Source: Pseudomonas silvicola
GTDB taxonomy: Bacteria; Pseudomonadota; Gammaproteobacteria; Pseudomonadales; Pseudomonadaceae
DNA length: 64,000 nucleotides
Direction of reading: 5' to 3'
Assembly: GCF_026651855.1 (NCBI RefSeq)
Contig: NZ_CP093280.1
Span: 4,690,001 to 4,754,000, forward strand
Made by a program: the position numbers and the translations under genes. Shown piece by piece: positions 20,876 to 30,204 of the stretch (within the stretch, counting starts at the first letter, position 1; each line of letters starts with the position of its first letter). Below the pieces are notes generated by a model. That model was not told the DNA's origin and did no database searches. It was given only the letters and a program-made list of their open reading frames with translations.

Positions 20876-21133
20876 ATGAACATCAAAACCATCAGCGCCA
20901 TCGCCGTCTTCGCCCTGGCCAGCACCGGGGCCGTGGTCGCCCAGGCCGATACTATCCATGACAGCTACCACTATGGCCAGCACCTGGACATCCAGAAAGT
21001 ACTGGCCGACAACGCCGACGCCTCCCAGACGTGCAAAGTGGTGGGCGCGCACATGACGTACCTCGATTCGCAACACCAGGAACACGTGCTTGATTACCGC
21101 CGGATGGCTGAAGTCTGCAACCTGGGCGAATGA
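20876..21133 (+). CDS. Secreted DUF2790 protein
   Basis: 85 residues with a signal peptide (cleavage near AQA, residue 22) and a mature part with YHYGQHLDIQKVL, CKVV and HVLDYRRMAEVC, the DUF2790 pattern with two conserved cysteines. Function unknown; in Pseudomonas such proteins are often beside two-component genes. It is divergent from the response regulator, with the operator between, so it is probably a target. A second member is at 49902. Confidence 0.82.
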   Translation: MNIKTISAIAVFALASTGAVVAQADTIHDSYHYGQHLDIQKVLADNADASQTCKVVGAHMTYLDSQHQEHVLDYRRMAEVCNLGE

Positions 21134-21245
21134 ACCCCAGCTGAACGACCCGGCGATCGGGCGTAAAGACTCGGTAAAAGCGGTTGCCAGGCCTACGTCC
21201 TTGGGGGGATTCTTGCGTTATCACCCAGCCTGGCAGGGATTGACC

Positions 21246-21386
21246 ATGAACCATTCGACTATAGGCCTGATCGCGCTGGTCGTGATTGCGATACTGGGCC
21301 CGGCGACTGTGCTGTATGACCTGTTGCGCGACGGCGAAGACAAGCGACGCGCGCACGTAGACAAGGAGGAGGGCGGTTCCCTATAG
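21246..21386 (+). CDS. Small membrane protein, 46 aa
   Basis: ATG 21246 with AGGGA 4-9 bp upstream. One hydrophobic segment (GLIALVVIAILGPATVLYDLL, residues 7-27) is followed by a charged tail (RDGEDKRRAHVDKEEGG), a single-pass inner-membrane protein by appearance. No family recognised. Starts 31 bp before the MFS gene ends its leader region; may be co-transcribed. Confidence 0.5.
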   Translation: MNHSTIGLIALVVIAILGPATVLYDLLRDGEDKRRAHVDKEEGGSL

Positions 21387-21388
21387 TT

Positions 21389-21410
21389 GCAAGCCTACTT
21401 GTTAGGTTGC
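21389..21410. promoter_or_regulatory. Imperfect inverted repeat before the Bcr/CflA exporter
   Basis: GCAAGCCTA (21389-21397) faces TAGGTTGC (21403-21410), ending 7 bp before the start codon. It overlaps where a ribosome site should be, and no Shine-Dalgarno is visible, so an operator or RNA hairpin is possible. Confidence 0.3.
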
Positions 21411-21417
21411 TATCTAT

Positions 21418-22635
21418 ATGTCCGCTCCGCTGTCTGCCGTCAAACCGCGTGCCCCGCTTTGGCTGTTGGTGCTGATCACCATCAGCGGCACGCTGGCCAT
21501 GCACATGTTCGTTCCGGCGCTGCCGGCCGCCGCCCAGGCGTTGGGGGTGGACAGCGCCGCCATGCAGCGCACCATCAGCGTGTACATCCTGGGCCTGGCG
21601 TTCGGGCAATTGGCCTATGGGCCGCTGTCCGATGGTCTGGGCCGTCGGCCTTTGCTGCTGGTGGGCTTGGCGTTGTACACGGTGGCGGGGTTCTGCGCCG
21701 CGTTTGCCGGTGATGTCCATACCCTGGTGCTGGCGCGGCTGGTGCAGGCATTGGGTGGTTGCGCGGGCCTGGCGCTGGGCCGGGCCATTGCCCGCGATGG
21801 CGCCGGCCTGGAAGAAGCCGTGCGCGACCTGGCGCTGCTCAACCTGATGATGATGGTCGGCCCTGGCTTCGCGCCCCTGATCGGCTCGCTCATCAGTGAG
21901 CACCTGGGCTGGCGGGCGATCTTCTGGGTATTGGCCAGCCTGGGCACGGTGACCTTGCTGTGCACCTGGCGGTTGTTGCCGGAAACGTCCACGCCCAGCG
22001 GCCAGGTCAGCCTGCGGGCGCTGGCGCGTGACTACGGCCAGTTACTGCGGTCTCCGGTGTTCCTGGGGTTCGCCGTGGGCGGTGGCTGCATGACCACCGC
22101 CATCTATGCGTTCATTGCCGCCGCGCCGTTTATCATCGGTACCGAACTGCACCGGCCCTTGAGTGAGGTCGGGTTGTACCTGGGCATGCTGATCGTCGGC
22201 ATGTCGGTGGGCAATGCGCTGACGCGTCGGTTGATTCGCACGGTATCGGCAGACCGCCTGCTGTTGGTGGGGGCCTGGCTGAGCATCGCCAGCGCCCTGG
22301 GCCTGCTGGCGGTGGTAGCGTCAGGCTTGGGCTCGGTGGCCTGGATCGTCGGCCTGGTCAGCCTGTTCGCGGTGGGCGCGGGGCTGGCCAGCCCGGCGGC
22401 CTTGAGCCGCGCGTTGAGCGTGGATGCGCATCTGGTGGGGTCGGCGGCGGGTTTGTACGGGTTCGGCCAGATGGCCGTGGGCGCGCTCTGCACCTACGCC
22501 GTGGGCTTTGGTCAGGACCCCGCTTTCGCGGCGGCGGTGGTGCTCAGCGTGGCGTCGCTGCTGGGGCTGACCGGCTTCTGCCTGGGCATGGCGGCCCGTC
22601 GGGCCGACACCGGACAACTTCAGCCCAGTCGCTGA
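21418..22635 (+). CDS. Bcr/CflA-type MFS multidrug exporter (12 TM)
   Basis: 405 residues with about 12 membrane spans. ISVYILGLAFGQLAYGPLSDGLGRRPLLLVG is the typical TM2/motif A segment of the Bcr/CflA (DHA1) group, and LARLVQALGGCAGLALGRAIARD matches its TM4 region. Expected to export drugs or metabolites by proton antiport. The start lacks a clear Shine-Dalgarno. Its 3' end is 75 bp from the convergent lpxO. Confidence 0.87.
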   Translation: MSAPLSAVKPRAPLWLLVLITISGTLAMHMFVPALPAAAQALGVDSAAMQRTISVYILGLAFGQLAYGPLSDGLGRRPLLLVGLALYTVAGFCAAFAGDVHTLVLARLVQALGGCAGLALGRAIARDGAGLEEAVRDLALLNLMMMVGPGFAPLIGSLISEHLGWRAIFWVLASLGTVTLLCTWRLLPETSTPSGQVSLRALARDYGQLLRSPVFLGFAVGGGCMTTAIYAFIAAAPFIIGTELHRPLSEVGLYLGMLIVGMSVGNALTRRLIRTVSADRLLLVGAWLSIASALGLLAVVASGLGSVAWIVGLVSLFAVGAGLASPAALSRALSVDAHLVGSAAGLYGFGQMAVGALCTYAVGFGQDPAFAAAVVLSVASLLGLTGFCLGMAARRADTGQLQPSR

Positions 22636-22710
22636 GGAGGCCGAGTGGACGCTGCCGTGCACCCGGCTCATTAAACCGTTAGCGGAAAAAGACTATTGCG
22701 TTAGTTGCAA

Positions 22711-23610
22711 TCAAAGATAGATAAACAGCAAAACAAATACCGCCACTACTGCCCACTTCTCCGCGTAATAACGCATCCGGTTGCGTTTCTTCAAAGCCTT
22801 GCCGCGTTCACGAATGGTGTAGATACGGCTGAACAGGCGGTTGATGCCGCCGGTCTTGTCACCTTCATTGTTGGGCGCGGCGGCAGCCGCCATGACCTTG
22901 TAGCTGAACCAGCGATTGAAGGCGGTGGCCCAGCGGTATTTCAGCGGCCGCTCGATGTCGCAGAACAGGATGATGCGGTTCTGCTCGGTGGTGTTTTCGG
23001 CGTAGTGGATATAGGTCTCGTCGAACATCACCGGTTCGCCATCGCGCCAGTGGTAGTTCTCACCGTCCACATTGATGTAACAGCCAGGATCGTTGGGGGT
23101 TTCCAGGCCCAGGTGGTAGCGGTACGAGCCGGCGTAAGGGTCGCGATGGCGCACCAGGCGCGAGCCTGGGGGCAGGGCGGCGAACATCGCCGCCTTGACC
23201 GAGCCGATGCCGGCCAGCAACTCCGTGGTGCGCGGGCACAGGGCACTGGCCGAGGGGTGGCTGTCGCCATACCACTTGAGGTAGAACCGCTTCCAACCGG
23301 TCTTGAAGAACGAGTTGAAGCCGACATCGTCGTGGCCGGCCGACCTCTTGATCTCGCCCATTTCCATCAAGCGCACGCCTTCTTCACGAATCTCTTGCCA
23401 GTGCGCTTGCAGGGGCGCCAGGTCGGGAAACTCGCGCACGTCCAGGTAAGGACGCGCCGGCAGGCGGGAGAACAGATACAAGAACGCGTTCACCGGCGCC
23501 AGGAAACTGGAATGGTCACTCAGTTGGCGGGTGAATCTGTGGCGCACACGTCCGCGAAAATGAACGAAGGCAATGGAACACATGAACAGGGCAAGGATTA
23601 TATATTTCAT
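22711..23610 (-). CDS. lpxO: LpxO lipid A 2-hydroxylase (Fe(II)/2-oxoglutarate dioxygenase)
   Basis: 299 residues from ATG 23610, the usual LpxO length; the frame opens 15 codons earlier with no site. Membrane helices lie at both ends (MKYIILALFMCSIAF and a C-terminal AVVAVFVLLFIYL). The core carries the aspartyl/asparaginyl beta-hydroxylase motif: iron ligands in RLVRHRDPYAGSYRYHLGL near 155 and in FDETYIHYAENTT near 202. LpxO hydroxylates the secondary acyl chain of lipid A on the cytoplasmic face. Monocistronic. Confidence 0.93.
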   Translation of the reverse strand: MKYIILALFMCSIAFVHFRGRVRHRFTRQLSDHSSFLAPVNAFLYLFSRLPARPYLDVREFPDLAPLQAHWQEIREEGVRLMEMGEIKRSAGHDDVGFNSFFKTGWKRFYLKWYGDSHPSASALCPRTTELLAGIGSVKAAMFAALPPGSRLVRHRDPYAGSYRYHLGLETPNDPGCYINVDGENYHWRDGEPVMFDETYIHYAENTTEQNRIILFCDIERPLKYRWATAFNRWFSYKVMAAAAAPNNEGDKTGGINRLFSRIYTIRERGKALKKRNRMRYYAEKWAVVAVFVLLFIYL

Positions 23611-23998
23611 GACGGATCGTTTAGAGAGGACCGAATACCAGAAGCCTGGCCACAATAAAGAAGGAAAAGCCGAAATCAGGGCGAAGAAAGCGTCGCCCAG
23701 TATAACCGATCGATATGTCGGGGGAAGTAGTGGGCGAAAGTCGCACCGCTGAATTCATCCGCTGTTGACCTCGATCATGGGTTGACGTGGACCAGAAAGC
23801 GCCGGCTGAAGATGAAGAAAAGATCAGGTAAATCTTTCAAGGGCCAATTGTTTCTGTTTTGCGCGTTGCGCGTTGCGCGAGCGACCACGGCGGGTGGTAC
23901 GCCGCCCGCCTGAAGCCGCTGCCGATATTCTTGTCGAAGCAGGGGGGCAGGATCAGTATCATGGCTGCAGCCTGCCCTGTACCCGTCCTGGAGCCGCG
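23611..23998. other. Intergenic region without a gene
   Basis: 388 bp between divergent lpxO and the DeoR gene, more AT-rich than its surroundings near 23656-23850. It should hold both promoters. The short run of GCGCGTTGC repeats near 23861-23880 is the only local structure seen. No supported ORF. Confidence 0.5.
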
Positions 23999-24799
23999 AT
24001 GCCTACCGAGTCCCCCACGCCCAGCAACGGCGCGCCGATGATCCCCGAACAGCGACGCGAACTGATGCTGCGCCAGTTGCGCAAGCACCAGGTGCTCAGC
24101 GTGCATCAGTTGATGGAAATGTTCGACTGCTCGCACATGACCGTGCGCCGCGACATCGCCCTGCTCGAACAGGAAGGCCGTGCCTATTCGGTCACGGGCG
24201 GGGTGCGCATCGCCAGCCAGGTGCATAGTGAACCCAGCCACGAGTCGAAGGCCGTGCTGGAACTGCCACAGAAGCAGGGCATGGCTCGCCTGGCCGCAGG
24301 CCTGTTGAAAGCCGACATGACCCTGTACCTTGACGCCGGCACCAGTACCCTGGAAATCGTCCCGCACATCATCGCCCTGTCAGGCATGACCGTGGTCACC
24401 AACGACTTCGGCATCGTTCACGCCCTGGAAGCCGCCGCCCACATCGACGTGATTCACACCGGGGGGCTGCTGGACCACCCCAACCGCTCCTGCGTCGGCG
24501 GCCTGGCCGCCGCTACCCTGCGCCAATTGGGGACCGATATCGCCTTCATCTCGACCAGTGCCTGGGACCTGCAACGTGGCCTGACCACGCCGTCGGCCTT
24601 GAAGGTGGAAGTGAAACAGGCCGCCATGCAATCGGCCTCGCAATCCGTTCTGGTCGCCAGCAGCTCCAAGTACGGCAGCTTCGGGATGTACAAGATCGCC
24701 GGGCTAGAGCAGTTCGACACCATCATCAGTGACAGCGCCCTGACGCCGGGTGCGGTGGAGAGCGTGCGCAAGCTTGGGGTGGATCTGCTCCTGGCTTGA
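23999..24799 (+). CDS. DeoR-family repressor of the threonate operon
   Basis: 266 residues. The N-terminal DeoR HTH is seen as LSVHQLMEMFDCSHMTVRRDIALLEQEG, and the C-terminal sugar-phosphate-sensing domain has YLDAGTSTLEIVPHI and IAFISTSAWDLQRGLTTPSALKVEVKQAA. It sits directly upstream of ltnD-otnKCI and the inverted TTTAAC repeats at 24819-24903, so it very likely represses that operon and responds to a pathway intermediate. ATG 23999 (GGAG 6 bp upstream) is chosen over upstream in-frame starts. Confidence 0.88.
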   Translation: MPTESPTPSNGAPMIPEQRRELMLRQLRKHQVLSVHQLMEMFDCSHMTVRRDIALLEQEGRAYSVTGGVRIASQVHSEPSHESKAVLELPQKQGMARLAAGLLKADMTLYLDAGTSTLEIVPHIIALSGMTVVTNDFGIVHALEAAAHIDVIHTGGLLDHPNRSCVGGLAAATLRQLGTDIAFISTSAWDLQRGLTTPSALKVEVKQAAMQSASQSVLVASSSKYGSFGMYKIAGLEQFDTIISDSALTPGAVESVRKLGVDLLLA

Positions 24800-24818
24800 C
24801 CGAGGGGGCTTGTCCAGG

Positions 24819-24903
24819 ATTTAACCTTTTTTAACATTGGATGCGCTTTTTTGCGTAGGTCGACCCGTTCCTGTTGCAAATGCGGTGTTAAAAAATGTTA
24901 AAT
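24819..24903. promoter_or_regulatory. DeoR-type operator pair upstream of ltnD
   Basis: ATTTAACCTTTTTTAACA at 24819-24836 reappears inverted as TGTTAAAAAATGTTAAAT at 24886-24903, 17 of 18 positions matching. A further GCTTAACA half-site lies near 24914. The spacing of about 67 bp centre to centre suits looping by a DeoR oligomer over the promoter. Confidence 0.7.
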
Positions 24904-24975
24904 GATGAAAACGCTTAACAAGATCCGATCATGAGCGCATGATCGGGACAGCGCATTCACCCCAGGAGTACTGCC

Positions 24976-25881
24976 ATGAATAACAACAACGTCGGTGTCA
25001 TTGGCCTGGGCGCCATGGGGCTGGGCATTGCCCGGTCGCTGTTGCGCGCCGGCTTCAAGGTCCATGCCTGTGACGTGCGAGCCGCCGTCACTGAACAGTT
25101 CGCCAGCGAAGGCGGCGTTGCCTGCGCCAGCCCCGCGGTGATGGCTGCGGCCTGTGACGTGATCATCACCGTGGTGGTGAACGCCGAGCAGACCGAAACC
25201 GTGCTGTTTGGCGACAACGGTGCCGTGGCCGCGCTGCGGCCTGGCAGCCTGGTGATCGGCTGCGCCACCGTGGCCCCGACCTTCGCCGTGGAACTGGGCG
25301 AGCGCCTGGCCACCCAGCACCTGCTGTACCTCGACGCGCCGATCTCCGGTGGCGCGGCCAAGGCCGCCGCTGGCGAAATGACCATGATGACCTCTGGCCC
25401 CGCCGAGTCCTACGCCAAGGCTGAAACCGTGCTGGCCGGCATGGCGGGCAAGGTCTACCGCCTGGGCGACGTTCACGGCCTGGGTTCCAAGGTCAAGATC
25501 ATCAATCAACTGCTGGCCGGTGTGCACATCGCTGCCAGCGCCGAAGCCATGGCCCTGGGCCTGCGCGAAGGTGTGGATGCCGACGCCCTGTACGAGGTCA
25601 TTACCCACAGCGCCGGCAACTCCTGGATGTTCGAAAACCGCGTGCCACACATCCTCAAGGCTGACTACACGCCGCTGTCGGCGGTGGACATCTTCGTCAA
25701 GGACCTGGGCCTGGTACTGGATACCGCCCGCGCCAGCAAATTCCCGCTGCCGCTCTCGGCCACCGCCCACCAGATGTTCATGCAGGCTTCCAGCGCCGGT
25801 TTTGGCCGCGAAGACGACTCGGCCGTGATCAAGATCTTCCCGGGCATCGAGTTGCCCACGGCCAAGGCCGAGCAGGAGTAA
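24976..25881 (+). CDS. ltnD: L-threonate dehydrogenase
   Basis: 301 residues of the beta-hydroxyacid dehydrogenase family. NAD site GVIGLGAMGLGIARSLL at 6-22, substrate-binding DAPISGGAAKAAAGEMT near 121, and the catalytic lysine in GSKVKIINQLLAG near 173. LtnD oxidises L-threonate to 2-oxo-tetronate with NAD. The identity is set mainly by the neighbours otnK, otnC and otnI; a D-erythronate-related dehydrogenase would be the alternative. AGGAG lies 7 bp before the ATG. Confidence 0.9.
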   Translation: MNNNNVGVIGLGAMGLGIARSLLRAGFKVHACDVRAAVTEQFASEGGVACASPAVMAAACDVIITVVVNAEQTETVLFGDNGAVAALRPGSLVIGCATVAPTFAVELGERLATQHLLYLDAPISGGAAKAAAGEMTMMTSGPAESYAKAETVLAGMAGKVYRLGDVHGLGSKVKIINQLLAGVHIAASAEAMALGLREGVDADALYEVITHSAGNSWMFENRVPHILKADYTPLSAVDIFVKDLGLVLDTARASKFPLPLSATAHQMFMQASSAGFGREDDSAVIKIFPGIELPTAKAEQE

Positions 25882-25888
25882 GCCGACC

Positions 25889-27181
25889 ATGAGCCCTACG
25901 CCGAACCGCCCGTTGCTGGGCTGCATCGCCGACGACTTCACCGGTGCCACCGACCTTGCCAACATGCTGGTGCGCGGTGGCATGCGCACGGTGCAGAGCA
26001 TCGGTATTCCCGAGGAAAGCCTGGCCGCGGGCCTGGACGCCGATGCCATCGTCATTGCCCTCAAGTCCCGTACCGTGCCGGTCGCCGACGCGGTAGAAGA
26101 ATCCCTGGCCGCCCTGGAATGGCTGCGTGCCCGGGGCTGCGAGCAGATCTTCTTCAAGTACTGCTCCACCTTCGACTCCACCGCGGCGGGCAACATCGGC
26201 CAGGTCAGTGAAGCCTTGCTGGCCCGCCTGGGCAGCGATTTCACCCTGGCCTGCCCGGCGTTCCCGGAAAACGGCCGGACGATTTTCCGTGGCCATCTGT
26301 TCGTCCAGGACCAGTTGCTGAACGAGTCGGGCATGCAGCACCACCCGCTGACTCCTATGGGCGACGCCAACCTGGTGCGCGTGCTGCAAGAACAGACAAC
26401 CCTCAGGGTCGGGCTGCTGCGCTATGACACCGTGGCCCAGGGCGCTGAACCGGTGCGCCAGCGCATCGCGCAGCTGCGTGCCGAGGGCATCGGCATGGCC
26501 ATCGCCGACGCCGTCTCGGACACCGACCTGTACACTCTGGGCGCTGCCTGCGCCGACCTGCCACTGCTGACCGGCGGATCGGGCCTGGCCCTGGGCTTGC
26601 CGGAGAACTTCCGGCGCGCCGGCAAACTGCGCGACAGCGACGCCGCGCAGCTGCCCGCCGTCAGCGGCGGGGACGTGGTGCTGGCCGGCAGTGCCTCGGT
26701 GGCCACCAACGGCCAGGTCGCCGCCTGGCTGGAAGCGGGCCGCCCGGCCCTGCGCATCGACCCGCTGGCCCTGGCCGCTGGCAAACCGGTGGTGGAGCAG
26801 GCCCTGGCTTTTGCCCGTGATGCCGGGCAGACCGTGCTGGTCTACGCCACCAGTTCGCCAGACGAAGTCAAGGCGGTGCAGGCCCAGTTGGGCGTCGAGC
26901 GCGCCGGTAGCCTGGTGGAGAAGGCGTTGGGTGATATCGCCAAAGGTTTGCTGCAAGCGGGCGTACGCCGCTTCGTGGTGGCCGGTGGGGAAACCTCGGG
27001 GGCCGTGGTTCAGGCCCTGGGCGTGCGACTGCTGCAGATTGGCGCGCAGATCGACCCCGGCGTGCCTGCCACGGTCAGCAGCCAGGGCGAGCCCCTGGCC
27101 CTCGCGCTCAAGTCCGGTAACTTCGGCGGTCGCGATTTCTTTACCAAGGCCCTCAAGCAACTGGCGGGGGGCGCGGCATGA
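25889..27181 (+). CDS. otnK: 3-oxo-tetronate kinase
   Basis: 430 residues, four-carbon acid sugar kinase (DUF1537) family. N-terminal substrate domain with GCIADDFTGATDLANML at 10-26 and KYCSTFDSTAAGNIG near 91; C-terminal nucleotide-binding domain with VVAGGETSGAVVQALGV near 370. It phosphorylates 3-oxo-tetronate at C4 with ATP. Starts 7 bp after ltnD and overlaps otnC by 4 bp (ATGA). Confidence 0.93.
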   Translation: MSPTPNRPLLGCIADDFTGATDLANMLVRGGMRTVQSIGIPEESLAAGLDADAIVIALKSRTVPVADAVEESLAALEWLRARGCEQIFFKYCSTFDSTAAGNIGQVSEALLARLGSDFTLACPAFPENGRTIFRGHLFVQDQLLNESGMQHHPLTPMGDANLVRVLQEQTTLRVGLLRYDTVAQGAEPVRQRIAQLRAEGIGMAIADAVSDTDLYTLGAACADLPLLTGGSGLALGLPENFRRAGKLRDSDAAQLPAVSGGDVVLAGSASVATNGQVAAWLEAGRPALRIDPLALAAGKPVVEQALAFARDAGQTVLVYATSSPDEVKAVQAQLGVERAGSLVEKALGDIAKGLLQAGVRRFVVAGGETSGAVVQALGVRLLQIGAQIDPGVPATVSSQGEPLALALKSGNFGGRDFFTKALKQLAGGAA

Positions 27182-27816
27182 GCCAGGAAAGCGCACTGCG
27201 CGAGGAAATCTGCGACATCGGCCGGCTGCTGTTCGGCCGTGGCTACACCGTGGGCAGCGCGGGCAACATCAGCGCCTGCCTGGACGACGGCTGGCTGATC
27301 ACCCCCACCGATGCCTGCCTGGGCCGCCTGGACCCGGCGCGCATCGCCAAGGTCAACCTGGCCGGTGACTGGGTGTCCGGTGACAAACCGTCCAAGACCC
27401 TGGCCCTGCACCGCCAGGTCTACGACCGCAACCCCGGCGTGGGCGGCGTGGTACACACCCACTCCACGCATCTGGTCGCCCTGACGCTGGCCGGCGTGTG
27501 GCGCCCGGACAGCATCCTGCCACCCATCACCCCTTACCAGGTGATGAAGGTGGGCCCCATCCCGCTGATCGCCTATGAACGTCCCGGCTCGCCCTTGGTG
27601 GCCGACCAGGTGGCCTTGCTGGCCAACAGCGTGCGCGGCGTGATGCTCGAGCGCCTTGGCCCGGTGATCTGGGAAGCCTCGGTGGCCAAGGCCGCCTACG
27701 CCCTGGAGGAGCTGGAAGAGACGGCCCGCCTGTGGCTGATGACCGAACCCAAACCCGACGCACTGGACGCAGCGGCCCTTGAAGCCTTGCGCGTGACATT
27801 CGGCGCGCGCTGGTAG
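27178..27816 (+). CDS. otnC: 3-oxo-tetronate 4-phosphate decarboxylase
   Basis: 212 residues, class II aldolase fold. GSAGNISACLDDGWLITP near 21 and the zinc ligands in VVHTHSTHLVALTLA near 91, with a third His expected further on. It decarboxylates 3-oxo-tetronate 4-phosphate to dihydroxyacetone phosphate, which enters glycolysis. Overlaps otnK; part of the threonate operon. Confidence 0.92.
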   Translation: MSQESALREEICDIGRLLFGRGYTVGSAGNISACLDDGWLITPTDACLGRLDPARIAKVNLAGDWVSGDKPSKTLALHRQVYDRNPGVGGVVHTHSTHLVALTLAGVWRPDSILPPITPYQVMKVGPIPLIAYERPGSPLVADQVALLANSVRGVMLERLGPVIWEASVAKAAYALEELEETARLWLMTEPKPDALDAAALEALRVTFGARW

Positions 27817-27864
27817 CGCGCCACCTCACCGCTAGCCCCAACAATAACAACAGGAAACCAGAAA

Positions 27865-27909
27865 ATGACTGATTCCTTCTGCCGTTCGCACGGGAGTGCC
27901 CGGCCATGA
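27865..27909 (+). CDS. Possible 14-aa leader peptide coupled to the GntP gene
   Basis: ATG 27865 (AGGAAA upstream) opens a 14-codon frame whose TGA overlaps the ATG of the permease gene (ATGA at 27906-27909). This arrangement allows translational coupling. It may also be chance; no amino acid bias suggests attenuation. Confidence 0.3.
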   Translation: MTDSFCRSHGSARP

Positions 27910-29363
27910 GCCCTCTGTTGCTGATGACCATTGCCGGCGCCGGTATTGCCGTGCTGTTGCTGCTGGTGCTCAAGTTCAAGTTCCAGCCGTTCGTGGCGCT
28001 GATGCTGGTGAGCATCGTCGTCGCCCTGGTCGCCGGGGTGAAAGCCCAGGACCTGGTCGCCACCATCGAAGGCGGCATGGGCAAGACCTTGGGCCATATC
28101 GCTATCATCATCGCCCTGGGTGCCATGATCGGCCGTATCATCGAGCTGTCCGGGGGCGCCGAGGCCTTGGCCAGGACGCTGATCGCCCGCTTCGGCAACC
28201 GGCGCACGCCCCTGGCCCTGACGGTGGCCGGCTTCATGGTCGGTATCCCGGTGTTCTTCGAAGTGGGGGTGATCATCCTCATGCCGCTGGCCTATGGCGT
28301 GGCCCGTGCGGCCCGCAAGCCGCTGCTGATCTTCGCCTTGCCCATGTGCGCGGCGCTGCTCTCGGTGCATGCGTTTCTGCCGCCGCACCCCGGTGCCGTG
28401 GCCGCCGCCGCGCAACTGGGTGCTGACCTGGGGCGTGTGCTGATGTTCGGCCTGCCGATCGTTGGTGTGCTGTGCGTGCTGGGTTATTTCCTCGCCGGGC
28501 GCATGACCCGCCGGGTGTACCCGATGACCGATGACATCCGCGCCGAAGTGTATGGCCCGCACGTCAGCAACGCTGACCTGGTGGCCTGGGCCAAGGGCGA
28601 CTACACCCACACCAGCGAGGCGGCCCACGCCAAGACGCTGGGCCTGGAGGAGAGCGCCAGCAGCCTGGCCGCGCGCCTGCCGGCTGCACCGGCCCCGGGC
28701 TTCGGGCTGATCATCGCTCTGATCCTGCTGCCGATTCTGCTGATCCTGCTGGGTACCCTGGCCACGACGCTGCTGCCGCTGGAGTCCGGTTTGCGCAGCG
28801 TCATGACCGTGCTCGGCGCGCCGCTGGTGGCGCTGTTGCTGGACACCCTGCTGTGCGCCTGGTTGCTGGGCTCGCGCCGTGGCTGGAGCCGCGGTCAGGT
28901 GTCCGATGTGATCGGTTCGGCTTTGCCGGGCGTGGCCATGGTGATTTTGATCGCAGGTGCCGGTGGCGTATTCGGCAAAGTACTGGTGGACACCGGCATT
29001 GGTGCGGTAGTGTCCGAAGCGTTGCGCAATACCGGCTTGCCGGTGTTGGCCCTGGGCTTCATCCTGACGCTGCTGTTGCGGGCCGTGCAAGGCTCCACCA
29101 CGGTGGCCCTGGTGACCACCGCCGGCATTCTGAGCCCGTTGATCGCCACCCTGAACCTCAGCGCCAACCACCTGGCCTTGCTATGCCTGGCCATGGGCGG
29201 TGGCGGCCTGGCCATGTCGCACATCAACGATGCCGGCTACTGGATGTTCACCAAGCTGGCCGGGCTGAACGTGGGCGATGGCCTGCGCACCTGGACCGTG
29301 CTGGTGACGGTGCTGGGCACCCTGGGCTTTTTCATGACGCTGCTGCTGTGGCCGTTTGTCTGA
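27906..29363 (+). CDS. GntP-family permease, probably for threonate or a related sugar acid
   Basis: 485 residues with about 12-14 membrane spans. The GntP pattern is seen in [25 protein letters not shown] and [14 protein letters not shown] near 155. GntP carriers import gluconate-type acids with protons. Its place between otnC and otnI makes four-carbon sugar acids the likely cargo. GGGAG lies 8 bp upstream of ATG 27906. Confidence 0.9.
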   Translation: MSPLLLMTIAGAGIAVLLLLVLKFKFQPFVALMLVSIVVALVAGVKAQDLVATIEGGMGKTLGHIAIIIALGAMIGRIIELSGGAEALARTLIARFGNRRTPLALTVAGFMVGIPVFFEVGVIILMPLAYGVARAARKPLLIFALPMCAALLSVHAFLPPHPGAVAAAAQLGADLGRVLMFGLPIVGVLCVLGYFLAGRMTRRVYPMTDDIRAEVYGPHVSNADLVAWAKGDYTHTSEAAHAKTLGLEESASSLAARLPAAPAPGFGLIIALILLPILLILLGTLATTLLPLESGLRSVMTVLGAPLVALLLDTLLCAWLLGSRRGWSRGQVSDVIGSALPGVAMVILIAGAGGVFGKVLVDTGIGAVVSEALRNTGLPVLALGFILTLLLRAVQGSTTVALVTTAGILSPLIATLNLSANHLALLCLAMGGGGLAMSHINDAGYWMFTKLAGLNVGDGLRTWTVLVTVLGTLGFFMTLLLWPFV

Positions 29364-29385
29364 CCTGTCGAATACCGGAGTTAAC

Positions 29386-30168
29386 ATGCCTCGTTTTGCC
29401 GCCAACCTCAGCATGCTGTACCCGAAACACGACTTCCTCGACCGCTTCGCCGCTGCCAGCGCCGATGGGTTCGAGGCGGTGGAATACCTGTTTCCCTATG
29501 ACTACAGCGCCGCTGACCTGAAGCAGCGTCTGGATGACAACGGCCTGGTCCAGGCGCTGTTCAATGCGCCGCCCGGTGACTGGGCCAAGGGTGAGCGCGG
29601 CACCGCCAGCCTGCCTGGCCGCGAGGCCGAGTTCCGCGCCGGTTTCGAGCGCGCGCTGGACTATGCCGCGGTGCTGGGCAACACGCGCGTGCACGTCATG
29701 GCTGGCTTGCTGCCTTCGGAAGCCGACCGCACTCGTCACCACGGGGTGTACCTGGAAAACCTGGCGTTCGCCACCGCGCAGGCGGCCAAGGTAGGCGTCA
29801 CGGTCATGCTGGAGCCGATCAACACCCGTGACATGCCCGGTTTTTTCCTCAACCGCCAGGACCAGGCCCAGGCCATCTGCCGCGAAGTCGGCGCGGCCAA
29901 CCTCAAGGTGCAGTTCGACTTCTACCATTGCCAGATCGTGGAAGGCGACCTGGCCGTCAAGCTGCGCCGTGACATGGCCGGCATCGGCCATATCCAGATC
30001 GCCGGGGTACCGGACCGCAACGAGCCGGATGTGGGCGAGGTGAACTTCCCGTACCTGCTTCAATTGATCGACGAACTGGGCTATGACGGCTGGGTAGGGT
30101 GCGAATACCGGCCCAAGGGCGACACCAGCGAAGGCCTGGAGTGGCTGCGTCGCTGGCGTGCGCTGTAG
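29386..30168 (+). CDS. otnI: 2-oxo-tetronate isomerase (hydroxypyruvate isomerase family)
   Basis: 260 residues, TIM-barrel xylose-isomerase-like fold. [24 protein letters not shown] at the start, metal ligands in [17 protein letters not shown] near 141 and [13 protein letters not shown] near 176, and a final GWVGCEYRP. It converts 2-oxo- to 3-oxo-tetronate, linking LtnD to OtnK. GGAG lies 5 bp before ATG 29386. Last gene of the operon; its TAG stop lies in a decayed REP family C element. Confidence 0.92.
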   Translation: MPRFAANLSMLYPKHDFLDRFAAASADGFEAVEYLFPYDYSAADLKQRLDDNGLVQALFNAPPGDWAKGERGTASLPGREAEFRAGFERALDYAAVLGNTRVHVMAGLLPSEADRTRHHGVYLENLAFATAQAAKVGVTVMLEPINTRDMPGFFLNRQDQAQAICREVGAANLKVQFDFYHCQIVEGDLAVKLRRDMAGIGHIQIAGVPDRNEPDVGEVNFPYLLQLIDELGYDGWVGCEYRPKGDTSEGLEWLRRWRAL

Positions 30169-30204
30169 CGGCCTCGCCGCCCAGGTCTGCTACGAGGTAA
30201 CTCA

